DNA of 64,000 nt from QQVM01 sp964544885 (GTDB lineage: Bacteria > Bacteroidota > Bacteroidia > AKYH767-A > 2013-40CM-41-45). The notes beneath the pieces were generated by a model. That model had not been told where the DNA came from, ran no database searches, and saw only the letters and a list, made by a program, of their open reading frames with translations. The DNA lies in NCBI GenBank assembly GCA_964544885.1, contig CAZJDX010000017.1, forward strand, positions 1 through 64,000. Direction: 5' to 3'. Made by a program: the position numbers and the translations under genes. Below are positions 9,601 to 19,200 of the stretch, one piece after another (position 1 is the first letter of the stretch; each line of letters begins with the position of its first letter).

Positions 9601-10623
9601 TTATGGTATCAGGAATTTAAACCGGCCGATATTTTTCAGGGCGATTCCCGTACCACGGACAACCGCTCTCAGCGGATCTTCAGCGACGTGCACAGGCAGT
9701 TTTGTTTTCATGGCTATACGCTGATCAAGGCCGCGTAAGAGCGCTCCGCCTCCGGTCAGGTAAATTCCGGTGCGGTAAATGTCGGCGGACAATTCCGGTG
9801 GTGTCATCTCCAGCGCCTTCAGTATGGCCTCTTCCACTTTAGATATGGACTTGTCCAGGGCATGCGCTATTTCGGAATAGGTAACTGTGATCTCCTTTGG
9901 TATTCCGGTCATCAGGTCTCTTCCATGCACGGCAAAATCAGGAGGCGGATTATCCAGTTCCGGCAAAGCAGAACCAACTTCTATTTTGATCCTTTCAGCA
10001 GACCTTTCCCCTATCAGGATATTATGCTGACGTCGCATGTAATCCCAGATATCATTGGTAAAGCCATCTCCGGCTACGCGTATCGACTGATCGCATACAA
10101 TGCCGCCCAGCGCAATGACTGCAATCTCACTGGTTCCTCCGCCAATATCGATGATCATGTTACCCATCGGCTCTTCCACATCAATACCAATACCGATCGC
10201 AGCTGCCATGGGTTCATGAATCAGGTATACTTCCTTGGCTCCGGCATGTTCGGCAGAATCCCTGACGGCTCGTTTTTCCACTTCTGTAATTCCGGAGGGG
10301 ATACAGATGACCATTTTAAGCGAGGGAGTAAAAATGCTTCCTTTTGGATTGATCATTTTGATCATACCGCGGATCATATGCTCAGCCGCATCGAAGTCCG
10401 CAATCACACCATCTTTCAGGGGTCTGATCGTCTTTATGTTCTCATGGGTCTTCCCATGCATCATCATGGCTTGTTTGCCAACGGTAATCACTTTACCCGT
10501 CATCCTGTCAATGGCCACAATGGAAGGTTCATCCACGACGACCTTATCATTATGAATGATCAGCGTATTGGCCGTTCCCAGGTCGATCGCAATTTCCTGA
10601 GTTAAAAAATCAAACAATCCCAT
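9601..10623 (-). CDS. mreB: MreB, actin-like cell-shape protein
   Basis: Cytoplasmic actin homologue that forms membrane-associated filaments guiding elongasome movement. The 340-residue protein shows the actin-fold nucleotide motifs: IDLGTANTLI near the N-terminus, IDIGGGTSEIAVI (phosphate 2 loop) in the middle, and LTGGGALLRGL near the C-terminus. First gene of the rod-shape operon. I did not find a convincing promoter in the roughly 110 bases between it and purH. Confidence 0.97.
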   Translation of the reverse strand: MGLFDFLTQEIAIDLGTANTLIIHNDKVVVDEPSIVAIDRMTGKVITVGKQAMMMHGKTHENIKTIRPLKDGVIADFDAAEHMIRGMIKMINPKGSIFTPSLKMVICIPSGITEVEKRAVRDSAEHAGAKEVYLIHEPMAAAIGIGIDVEEPMGNMIIDIGGGTSEIAVIALGGIVCDQSIRVAGDGFTNDIWDYMRRQHNILIGERSAERIKIEVGSALPELDNPPPDFAVHGRDLMTGIPKEITVTYSEIAHALDKSISKVEEAILKALEMTPPELSADIYRTGIYLTGGGALLRGLDQRIAMKTKLPVHVAEDPLRAVVRGTGIALKNIGRFKFLIP

Positions 10624-10732
10624 GCTTAGTATTCAGATTTCTAATTAATTCATTCTATTACCGGGCCAACCCGTTTACGCAAGTACGTCATAAAAGTTAT
10701 GCCGCGTCCTGCGGTCCTTCCCTTTATCCGGA

Positions 10733-12259
10733 TCAATGACGGAAATGCCTGATTCCGGTAAGGGTCATAGCCATTCCCTTCTCATTGCAATAATCAATGG
10801 ATTCCTGGTCCTTCACCGATCCACCGGGTTGGATAACTCCGCTGATTCCGGCTTTGTGGGCGATCTCAACGCAATCCGGAAATGGAAAGAAGGCATCACT
10901 GGCCATGACGGCCCCTTCCAGGGAAAACCCGAAACTTTTTGCCTTGGCTATGGCCTGGTGGAGCGCATCAACTCGTGAAGTTTGTCCGGTACCACCGGCA
11001 AGGAGTCGTTTTTCCTTTACCAGGATTATGGTATTTGACTTGGTGTGTTTGGCGATCTTCATGGCGAACAACATATCCTGAATTTCTGAACCGGTTGCTT
11101 CCCGCTTTGTAACAGACTTCAGGTCCGATTCTTTTTCACTTTTCAAATCTCTTTCCTGTTCCACCACGCCGTTCAGCAGCGTGCGGTACTGTCTTTTCGG
11201 AAGTGAAAAATCCTTCTGCTTAAGGAGGATACGGTTCTTTTTATGTTTCAGCAGTTCGACAGCTTCCTGGTCAAAAGAGGGCGCGATGAGCACCTCGAAG
11301 AATAATTTATTGAACTCGCCGGCGACATTCATATCAATATTCCTGTTGGCAATGATCACACCGCCGAAGGCCGAGACCGGATCAGCTTCAAGCGCGGCCT
11401 TCCAGGCTTCGCCAAGATGTTCCCTGCAGGCCAGGCCGCATGCATTATTATGCTTCAAAATGGCAACAGCCGGTTCTGAAAATTCTGCGATAAGACTTAC
11501 TGCAGAATCAATATCCAGCAGATTATTGTAAGAAAGTTCCTTTCCGCTCAACTGCTCGAAACAATCCTTCAGATTTCCATAAAAAACTCCACGCTGGTGG
11601 GGATTTTCTCCGTAACGAAGAGCCTGTCCTTCCGGAATGCTTTCCCTGAATGCAAGGATACCCGCGTCTGCATTCAGGTACCGGAATATCTGTGTATCAT
11701 AGTGGGAAGAAACCGCGAAAGCATTCGCTGCCATCAACAGCCGGTCATCAAGACTGCTCTGAGCATTATGATGCCTGATGATATTCCTTAGAAAACCATA
11801 GTGACTAAGGGAAGGAATGATGAGCACGTCTTTGTAGTTTTTTGCCGCGGCCCGAATGAGGCTTATCCCTCCAATGTCAATTTTTTCTATGATCTCCTCC
11901 CTTGGAGCGCCCGAAATCAGGGTTTCTTCAAAAGGGTAGAGATCCACAATGACAAGGTCAATTCCGGGAATACTGAATTCTTCCATCTCCAGAATATCCG
12001 AAGCATTCTCACGACGACTAAGGATACCACCGAAAATTTTCGGGTGGAGAGTCTTCACCCTGCCGCCCAGTATGGAAGGATAGTCCGTAATGCTTTCCAC
12101 CGCGGTTACCGGTATGTTCAGCTTCTCAATAAAATCCTGGGTTCCCCCCGTTGCGAAAAGCTGAACACCATGCTCATGTAATCCTTTTACGATCTCATCA
12201 AGATTATCCTTGTGATAAACCGAAATAAGCGCATTTTTAATCTTTTTATTGCCTTCCAT
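10733..12259 (-). CDS. purH: Bifunctional AICAR transformylase / IMP cyclohydrolase
   Basis: Catalyses the last two steps of IMP synthesis: formylation of AICAR with 10-formyl-THF, then ring closure. The N-terminal MGS-like cyclohydrolase domain starts with IKNALISVYHK and contains GGRVKTLHP. The transformylase domain includes RYGENPHQ, HNNACG, AGGTGQTSRVDA and SDAFFPFPD, and the end GGSVKDQESIDYCNEKG is well conserved. I use the ATG at 12259 (MEGNKKIK). An upstream in-frame TTG would add only seven atypical residues. Length (508 residues) is close to the E. coli enzyme. It is encoded in the same direction as mreB but probably as its own unit. Confidence 0.96.
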   Translation of the reverse strand: MEGNKKIKNALISVYHKDNLDEIVKGLHEHGVQLFATGGTQDFIEKLNIPVTAVESITDYPSILGGRVKTLHPKIFGGILSRRENASDILEMEEFSIPGIDLVIVDLYPFEETLISGAPREEIIEKIDIGGISLIRAAAKNYKDVLIIPSLSHYGFLRNIIRHHNAQSSLDDRLLMAANAFAVSSHYDTQIFRYLNADAGILAFRESIPEGQALRYGENPHQRGVFYGNLKDCFEQLSGKELSYNNLLDIDSAVSLIAEFSEPAVAILKHNNACGLACREHLGEAWKAALEADPVSAFGGVIIANRNIDMNVAGEFNKLFFEVLIAPSFDQEAVELLKHKKNRILLKQKDFSLPKRQYRTLLNGVVEQERDLKSEKESDLKSVTKREATGSEIQDMLFAMKIAKHTKSNTIILVKEKRLLAGGTGQTSRVDALHQAIAKAKSFGFSLEGAVMASDAFFPFPDCVEIAHKAGISGVIQPGGSVKDQESIDYCNEKGMAMTLTGIRHFRH

Positions 12260-12681
12260 TCCCTCTGAATTGGAACGCAAGTTTAGGAAAAATCACTATG
12301 TCGAGGGATGAATGCGGAGATTAATTATGCAGTATGAGGGGCTGTATTTTTATGAAATCAAACACCTGAAAAAATTTCATGCAAAGGCCAGATTCCATCC
12401 GCAACATTCCATCCGACTGAAGATACGATTGCTGAGCAGCGAGATGCGAACTGAATAACCTGTTCAAAGGGAATAAATTCTCTTCCTGAGAAATCAGAAA
12501 AGTCTTTTGAGCTTTTTAAACAATTCAATTGGTTCATCCTGGGGCTATTCCACCAAACCTTCTGGAATCGGCTTTCGTCCCGGAAGACCGGAGGAATTCA
12601 CGTCCTTGGTGCCTTTACCGGGAAGCCCGGTCAGTACCAGGTCTGATTTTCATCTGTTCGCAGACATCAAAAGGCTTTGCC
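12260..12681. other. Intergenic region between purH and the permease
   Basis: No gene is supported. This divergent region must hold the purH promoter. TAAACTTG, read leftward about 20 bases upstream of the purH ATG, matches TAnnTTTG with one mismatch. The rest has no recognisable structure. Confidence 0.4.
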
Positions 12682-12689
12682 TACATTTG
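12682..12689 (+). promoter_or_regulatory. Bacteroidota -7 element (TACATTTG) for the permease
   Basis: TACATTTG matches TAnnTTTG exactly and ends only five bases before the ATG at 12695. If used, transcription would begin at or next to the start codon, giving a leaderless or nearly leaderless mRNA. No clear -33 TTTG is visible at the usual distance. Confidence 0.45.
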
Positions 12690-12694
12690 TAATA

Positions 12695-13963
12695 ATGAAA
12701 TCACCTCTCAACCTTTTCCTCCGGCTGTTCAGGGAAAGTTTTTTATTCGCCTTTGAGGCTTTAAGGGTAAATAAACTTCGCACCATTTTGTCTCTGCTGG
12801 GAATAACCATCGGAATCTTTGCCATTATCTCGGTCTTCACCGTAACTGACGCGCTGGAGCGTAAGATCAGGAATGATGTAGAATCTCTCGGTGATAATGT
12901 GATTTATATTCAGAAATGGCCATGGGTCCCTGAAGGCGGTGATGAATATCCCTGGTGGAAATACATGAACCGCCCGCTTCCCGGATATAAAGAGATGGAA
13001 GAACTGCGCAGGAAATCAGACTTGCACGAATCCATAGCCTATGTTGCTACTCTCAGCAATCAGGTGATTAAATTTTCTAACAGCGCGGTGGAGAACTGTA
13101 TTGTATTGTGTGTCTCGCATGAATACGATCAGATAAAAAGCTTTGAACTCCGGGAAGGCAGATATTTCACTGAACATGAAAGCGTCAGCGGACCGCCCAT
13201 CGCGCTGATCGGCGCTGATATCGCTGATGCCCTGTTTGTGAACCAGAACCCCATCGGGAATGATATCTCCATAAGGGGTACAAAATTTCATATTATCGGC
13301 GTCATCGAGAAAGAAGGCAGCAGTCTTGTCGGTAACTCATCGGATAATCAGGTTCTGATCCCTCTTAATTTTGCCCGGAATGTTGTCAATCTGCGTTCCG
13401 ATGCCATGGATCCTTATTTCATGGTTAAAGCAAAGGAAGACATCAGTCTCACGGAACTGAAGGACGACCTGAAAGGGTCCATGCGTTCCATCCGGAAAAT
13501 AAAACCCAGGGAAGAAGATGATTTCGCACTCAATGAAACAAGTCTCCTGTCAAAAGGAATGAAACAGGTTTTCAGCACGCTGAACATAGCCGGCTGGATC
13601 ATCGGAGGTTTTTCTATTCTGGTCGGTGGATTTGGAATAGCCAATATCATGTTTGTCTCGGTAAAAGAAAGAACCGGTATCATTGGAATACAAAAATCAT
13701 TGGGATCGAAAAATTATTTTATTCTACTGCAGTTCCTGGTTGAGTCTGTTGTGCTTTGCATTATTGGCGGGCTGTTTGGACTTACGCTTGTCTACCTGCT
13801 TGCACAGGCTGTATCCATGACAATGGATTTTAAATTTGTCCTGACTTTTAATAACCTTCTCATGGGTTTGCTGATCTCCGCCGCAGTAGGAATAATCAGC
13901 GGTTACATTCCTGCCCACCAGGCCTCACGAATGAATCCGGTGGATGCCATCAGAGCTGTATAA
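12695..13963 (+). CDS. MacB/FtsX-type ABC transporter permease
   Basis: Inner-membrane permease of the MacB/LolC-like superfamily. One membrane segment near the N-terminus (about residues 25-45) is followed by a large periplasmic MacB-PCD domain. Three membrane segments follow at the C-terminus, with the conserved GGFGIANIMFVSVKERTGIIG stretch typical of MacB permeases. I start at the ATG at 12695; the upstream in-frame TTG is poor. No ATPase gene lies next to it. A periplasmic adaptor and a TolC gene are 33 kb away on the other strand. By family it would move peptides, lipids or small molecules across the envelope. Substrate unknown. Confidence 0.87.
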   Translation: MKSPLNLFLRLFRESFLFAFEALRVNKLRTILSLLGITIGIFAIISVFTVTDALERKIRNDVESLGDNVIYIQKWPWVPEGGDEYPWWKYMNRPLPGYKEMEELRRKSDLHESIAYVATLSNQVIKFSNSAVENCIVLCVSHEYDQIKSFELREGRYFTEHESVSGPPIALIGADIADALFVNQNPIGNDISIRGTKFHIIGVIEKEGSSLVGNSSDNQVLIPLNFARNVVNLRSDAMDPYFMVKAKEDISLTELKDDLKGSMRSIRKIKPREEDDFALNETSLLSKGMKQVFSTLNIAGWIIGGFSILVGGFGIANIMFVSVKERTGIIGIQKSLGSKNYFILLQFLVESVVLCIIGGLFGLTLVYLLAQAVSMTMDFKFVLTFNNLLMGLLISAAVGIISGYIPAHQASRMNPVDAIRAV

Positions 13964-13971
13964 ATTTTTTC

Positions 13972-14146
13972 CAAACCAACCGGAATCGGAGGTTTACAGT
14001 TTGAGTGCGGGTTTGAGGACGAAATTCAGTTCGGGTGCAGTTTTGAGAACGAAATAACATTCAGAAATCAACAAGCTTTTTTCGTTCTCACACTACTACT
14101 CAAACCAACCGGAGGATGAGTTTGAGTGAGGGCTTTAGAACGAAAC
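13972..14146. repeat. Cluster of four degenerate 27-29 bp repeats
   Basis: Copies A (13997-14025) and B (14027-14055) are direct repeats of 29 bases separated by one base. Copy C (about 14079-14105) is inverted. Copy D (14118-14146) is direct. The shared pattern is GTTTGAGTG...TTTGAGnACGAAA. The 13-base sequence CAAACCAACCGGA also occurs twice, at 13972 and 14101, just before A and D. No coding potential is visible. It looks like a small intergenic element that has been duplicated and partly inverted. Confidence 0.7.
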
Positions 14147-14268
14147 ACCTTTCATTTCAGCATACCGAATATATTGTAATTCAGCACCTAAAATTGGTTT
14201 TAGACAGCCGTCAAAATACAAATTACCTGCATGTCTATGGGATGATCGCTTGATAACACAATTTTTTA

Positions 14269-14276
14269 TAAGTTTG
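14269..14276 (+). promoter_or_regulatory. Bacteroidota -7 element (TAAGTTTG)
   Basis: Exact TAnnTTTG match 31 bases before the ATG at 14308. An upstream TTG at 14250 is at a somewhat short spacing (16 bases), so only the -7 part is convincing. Confidence 0.5.
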
Positions 14277-14307
14277 TCAGGAGTCCGTTTTATCACTTAA
14301 GCGATTT

Positions 14308-16233
14308 ATGATTTTAAAATTAGTAAGATCTACAGGCTGGCTACTCTGGCTATGCCAATTGATTATCTTTCTGTTACCTGGTTGTGGTTCCGACCGTCAG
14401 GGTGATGAGATCGGAATCCTGAAGAATACAACTTATCCGGAGACCTACGAAGTACGTAAAAATGAACAGTTTCTCCTGGAAGGCGTGAGCGGTCCTGAAG
14501 ATGAGTCCGCTTTCCCTGAAAAGCAGATCACGCCCTGGCAAAAATATTCACAAGGCGGAGTGAACAGACTGGCCGTACTGTTAACGGATACATCCGCATC
14601 CTGGCTGGGAGTAGCGCATGGATTAAAAACGATCGGAGTACCGTTCATCATCACAACCGACTACCGCAGAGCCTTGCAGCATAAGGTGGTACTTGTCTAT
14701 CCCGTCATTTCGGGCGCAACGATCAGTCCGGAAGGCTTGCAGGCACTTGCCGCCTTTCCACGTGACGGAGGAATACTGCTGGGAACACAAGTATTGGGTG
14801 CATTGAATGAAGTATTCGGATTTGACGAGGCCGTACCTTCCAAGCAACATTTTCAGATCCGGATTCCTTCCGATTCAAACCATGTTTATACGGGCCAGTT
14901 CCGGTATCCGAAGGAACTTACCATCTCTATCGGTAACAAGGAAAGGTTTAAGGAGACAATAGGCACTTACAGTTATTCCAAACCTCAGCTTCCGCCTCTG
15001 GCAACTTTTGAGGATAAGTCTGCCGCCATTACCCAAAAAATGTACGAAAGCGGCAAAGCCTTTGCTTTTGGTTTTGATATAGGCTACCTGTTATTAAAAG
15101 CCAACAATGTAAGACATGAAGACTACAACAGATCGGCCGCCAATGAATTTGAACCAACCATCGACGTGATTCTGCGTCTTATAAAACAGATCTATCTTGA
15201 AGAAGAGCGTGATGCGGCCTATGTTTCAACCGTGCCTTATAACAAGAACCTGGCTGTATGTATAACCCATAATGTAGATTTCGGCAAAGCGCTGGAAAAT
15301 GCTCTGGCTTATGCAGAAGAAGAAAAGAAAATGGGAGTGCGTTCAACCTACTTTATTCAAACCAAATACATTAAAGACCGGAAGCCATTCATTTTTAATA
15401 GTCCGGATGATTTTGAGATCATAAAGAAACTGCATGAAATGGGTATGGATGTTCAGAGTCTTGGGGTGAGTGGTTCCCCCCAGTTCGATCAGCTTGAGCA
15501 GGGAACGGGCAAAGAAATCTATCCCGGCTATAAACCGTATGTGATGGGGTGGGATAAAACTTACTACGGAAGTATATTCGGCGAGATGAGGGTCAGCAGA
15601 TTCCTTATAGATCGGATGACCGCATCTTCAAACACACTTTGTTTCAGAACTCCACTGCAATACACGCCCTTTACTTTTCCGCAGAGCCTTCTTGCCAGCG
15701 GTTACCGTTTCAGCAGTTCAACCACTGCCAATGCGGCTCTTTCACACTTTCCCTATCAGATGAACTATAACAGAGAATACGATGCAGAGATGGATGCCTT
15801 TGAGTTCCCGGTAACCAACAGTGATGATTTCCCTCCTTTCACAACAGACAGGGCTGCCACGTCAATTATCCTTGCCAAAAAAATAGCCAACTACGGAGGA
15901 AGTTATATCGGCCAGGTGCATCCAAACAGAATGGGACTTAAGGTCCAGAAAGAATTTGTCAAAGCTCTTAAGGAGGATGCATGGTTCGGCACAATCCGCG
16001 ACTTCGGACTTTGGTGGGCGGCAAGAAATGAAGTGAGCATGGATGTCCTCAATGAAGGGGGTAGACGTGTAGTTGTATTGAATGTTCCCAAACGCATGGA
16101 AGGTCTTGCGGTCATGCTTCCGATTCGAAGCACCCCTGTCGCTGTCGAAGGTGGCGGAAAGTATTCCGTCGACGGAAAGCTTATAATATTTGAACTTGCC
16201 GAAGGCAGGATCAGGATCACGCTGGATAGTTAG
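14308..16233 (+). CDS. Lipoprotein with degenerate polysaccharide-deacetylase domain
   Basis: Large secreted lipoprotein (641 residues, lipobox LLPGC with Cys26). Residues about 85-175 resemble a class I glutamine-amidotransferase-like fold, as found in some carbohydrate-active proteins. From about residue 314 on there is a NodB-like polysaccharide-deacetylase domain. The metal-binding residues look lost: the expected THDVD motif reads THNVD (321-324), and the usual HxxxH pair appears as Leu385 and Gly389 in VQSLGVSGS. It is therefore probably not a classical metal-dependent deacetylase. It may bind glycans or act by another route. A -7 promoter element lies just upstream. Confidence 0.7.
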   Translation: MILKLVRSTGWLLWLCQLIIFLLPGCGSDRQGDEIGILKNTTYPETYEVRKNEQFLLEGVSGPEDESAFPEKQITPWQKYSQGGVNRLAVLLTDTSASWLGVAHGLKTIGVPFIITTDYRRALQHKVVLVYPVISGATISPEGLQALAAFPRDGGILLGTQVLGALNEVFGFDEAVPSKQHFQIRIPSDSNHVYTGQFRYPKELTISIGNKERFKETIGTYSYSKPQLPPLATFEDKSAAITQKMYESGKAFAFGFDIGYLLLKANNVRHEDYNRSAANEFEPTIDVILRLIKQIYLEEERDAAYVSTVPYNKNLAVCITHNVDFGKALENALAYAEEEKKMGVRSTYFIQTKYIKDRKPFIFNSPDDFEIIKKLHEMGMDVQSLGVSGSPQFDQLEQGTGKEIYPGYKPYVMGWDKTYYGSIFGEMRVSRFLIDRMTASSNTLCFRTPLQYTPFTFPQSLLASGYRFSSSTTANAALSHFPYQMNYNREYDAEMDAFEFPVTNSDDFPPFTTDRAATSIILAKKIANYGGSYIGQVHPNRMGLKVQKEFVKALKEDAWFGTIRDFGLWWAARNEVSMDVLNEGGRRVVVLNVPKRMEGLAVMLPIRSTPVAVEGGGKYSVDGKLIIFELAEGRIRITLDS

Positions 16234-16263
16234 GCTGCTATTCTGAAAAAGCATGCTGCACCA

Positions 16264-19200
16264 TCATAGCAATTTCAACAGTATTTCATTGGCCTCTCTG
16301 ACACTTGAAATATCTTTCAGGGTAAGGGTTAATTTTTTGTGATCCTCCTTGAGCCTGCAGCGGTGCGAATTTTGCTGAACAAATTTCAGTATGGAAGAAA
16401 AAGTTTCGCTCTGGTAAAAAGGTGATAACTGATTGGATACAAAATGACCAATGAACCTTTTATTCTTCAGCATGATCTTTTCAAAACCCAGCTTCTCCGC
16501 AAGGAATCTAAGCCTGATGGTATCCATCAACTCCACAGCCTGAACAGGCATGGCACCAAAGCGGTCACGTAATTTTTCTTCAAAGGATTTCAGTTCCTCT
16601 TCGCTTCCCAGGCCGTCAAGTTCCTTGTAAAGATTCAGCCTTTCGGTGACACTGTTTACATAGGTACTGGGTAATAATATTTCAAGATCCGTATCGATCT
16701 GGCAGTCGCTGACGAACCTTTGTTCATGCCTGCTTTCCTCAAACAAATCCTTGAACTCCGTCTCTTTCAATTCCTGTACCGCTTCATCAAGAATTTTATG
16801 ATACATCTCAAAACCGATCTCAGAAATGAAACCGCTTTGTTCGCCTCCCAGCAGGTTACCGGCCCCGCGTATATCAAGGTCGCGCATGGCGATATTAAAA
16901 CCGGATCCCAGGTCAGAAAATTCCTCAATGGCTTTCAGCCTTTGTCTGGCCTCGGATGTAAGCACGGTAAAGGGAGGTGTTAGCAGATAACAAAAGGCCT
17001 TTTTATTCGAGCGTCCTACCCTGCCACGCATTTGATGCAGGTCGCTGAGTCCGAAATTCTGCGCCTGATTGATGATGATGGTATTTGCATTCGGTATATC
17101 AAGTCCTGATTCTATAATGGTAGTAGCCACCAGCACATCGCATTTACCTTCTATGAAATCCAGCAGGATCTCTTCCAGTTTGTCTCCATCCATCTGACCA
17201 TGACCTACGGCTACTACCGCATCAGGAATTAGCTTTCGGATCAGATCCGCCATGTCATGTATATCCTGAACCCTGTTGTGAACAAAGAACACTTGTCCTC
17301 CTCTTGCCAGTTCATATTCAATTGCCTCACGAATGACTTTCTCATTAAAAGTGTGGATCTCCGTGGTTACGGGATAGCGGTTCGGCGGCGGGGTATTGAT
17401 GATACTCAGATCTCTGGCACCCATCAGTGAAAACTGAAGCGTCCGTGGTATAGGTGTGGCCGTGAGCGTGAGTGTATCAACATTTACCCTCAGCGCTTTT
17501 AACTTCTCCTTTGCAGCGACCCCGAATTTTTGTTCTTCATCGATCACCATCAGTCTCAGGTCCTTGAACTTTACATCTTTTCCCAGAAGCCGGTGCGTAC
17601 CGATAATGATATCGATCTTTCCATCGGAAAGCTTTTGCAAGGTCTCTTTCTGCTTCTGCGGGCTTTTAAACCTGTTGATATAATCGATCGTGCAGGGAAA
17701 CTCTTTAAGCCTGTCACGAAAGGTATTGTAATGCTGGAGCGCGAGAATCGTAGTTGGAACGAGCACGGCTACCTGCTTTCCGTCGGTAACAGCCTTGAAT
17801 GCTGCGCGTATCGCGATCTCCGTCTTACCGAAACCAACATCTCCGCAAATGAGACGATCCATAGGATATTCCTTTTCCATGTCGCGTTTCACATCACGCG
17901 TTGATTTCTCCTGGTCAGGAGTATCTTCATAGATAAAACTGGCTTCAAGCTCGGTCTGTAAATATGAATCAGGTGAGAACGCGAAGCCCCTGGTGGCCTT
18001 TCGCTTTGCATAGAGCGCTATGAGATCTTTAGCGATATCCTTGACCTTCTTCTTCGTTTTCTGCTTGAGAAGAGACCATGCTTTTGTACCCAGCTTATGC
18101 AGGGATGGTGTTGTTCCTTCTTTTCCGGTATATTTCGCTATCCTGTGCAGAGAGTGGATGCTCACATACAGTATGTCATTATCCTTATATACCAGTCTTA
18201 TAGCCTCCTGCGGTTTCCCGTTCACTTCTATTTTTTCAAGACCGGCGAAACGACCTACACCGTGGTCAATATGGGTAACGAAATCACCAGGTTTCAGTGC
18301 GCTAAGTTCTTTGAAGGTGAGTGCTTCAGAGCGGCTATAGTTTTTCTTAAGCCTGAAACGATGGTAACGGTCAAAGATCTGGTGATCGGTATAGCAGGCC
18401 AGCTTTAATTCATGATCTATGAATCCTTCATGCAGTGAAAGAAGCATGGTTGAAAAGCCGATCTTTCCAGGAAGCTTATGCTTCTTTTCAAGGTCTTCGA
18501 AAATAGAATAAAGCCGCTCGGTCTGGCGTGCGGAATCCGCGAATATCACATTCCGGTATTTCGCTTTTTCATTTTTAAGCAAGTCCTGAATAAGCAGGTC
18601 GAAATTTTTATTGAAGGATGGCTGGGGTTCCGTACTGAACTCAACTTTCTTTGCGTCATCAAAATGAAAGACCTTTCCGAATTCAATGACACTTTTTCTT
18701 TCGATACGATCCAGAATTACTTCCGGAGATTCATAAACTTTTGAGTAAAGTTCTTTTATATCAGCTGATCCGGAGTCTTCCGCATCTGAAAAGGCCAGGC
18801 GCAGAGTGTTCAGCATGGATGGAAGGTCCATTGTCCAGATAATGCTTGCGACAGGAATAAAATCAAAAAAAGAAGTGTGACTTTGCTCCAGGAGACCGGT
18901 CTGAACATTTGGCATGATGGTGACGTGATTCATCGTTTGTACGGACAACTGGGTCTCGGGATCGAAGGTCCTGACGCTTTCAACCATATCACCGGAAAAT
19001 TCAATCCGGTATGGCATCTCATTCGCAAAGGAAAAAATGTCAACTATGCCGCCGCGTATTGAATATTCACCCGCCTGTGCCACAAAGTCCACATTCTCGA
19101 ATTCATGCATCAGCAGGAATTCATTGATAAAATCAATGGAGATGTTTTCGCCAGTTCTTACCTCAAAAGAATTCTGCTCGAGGTTCTTCCGGGTGAGCAC

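Noticed and set aside
9862..10605. Long open frame (247 codons) opposite mreB
   Set aside because: It is the shadow of a strongly conserved mreB gene. Its protein is His/Asn-rich without any recognisable domain.
13972..14146. Repeat cluster as a short CRISPR array
   Set aside because: Copies are separated by 1 to about 25 bases, one is inverted, and no cas gene is near.
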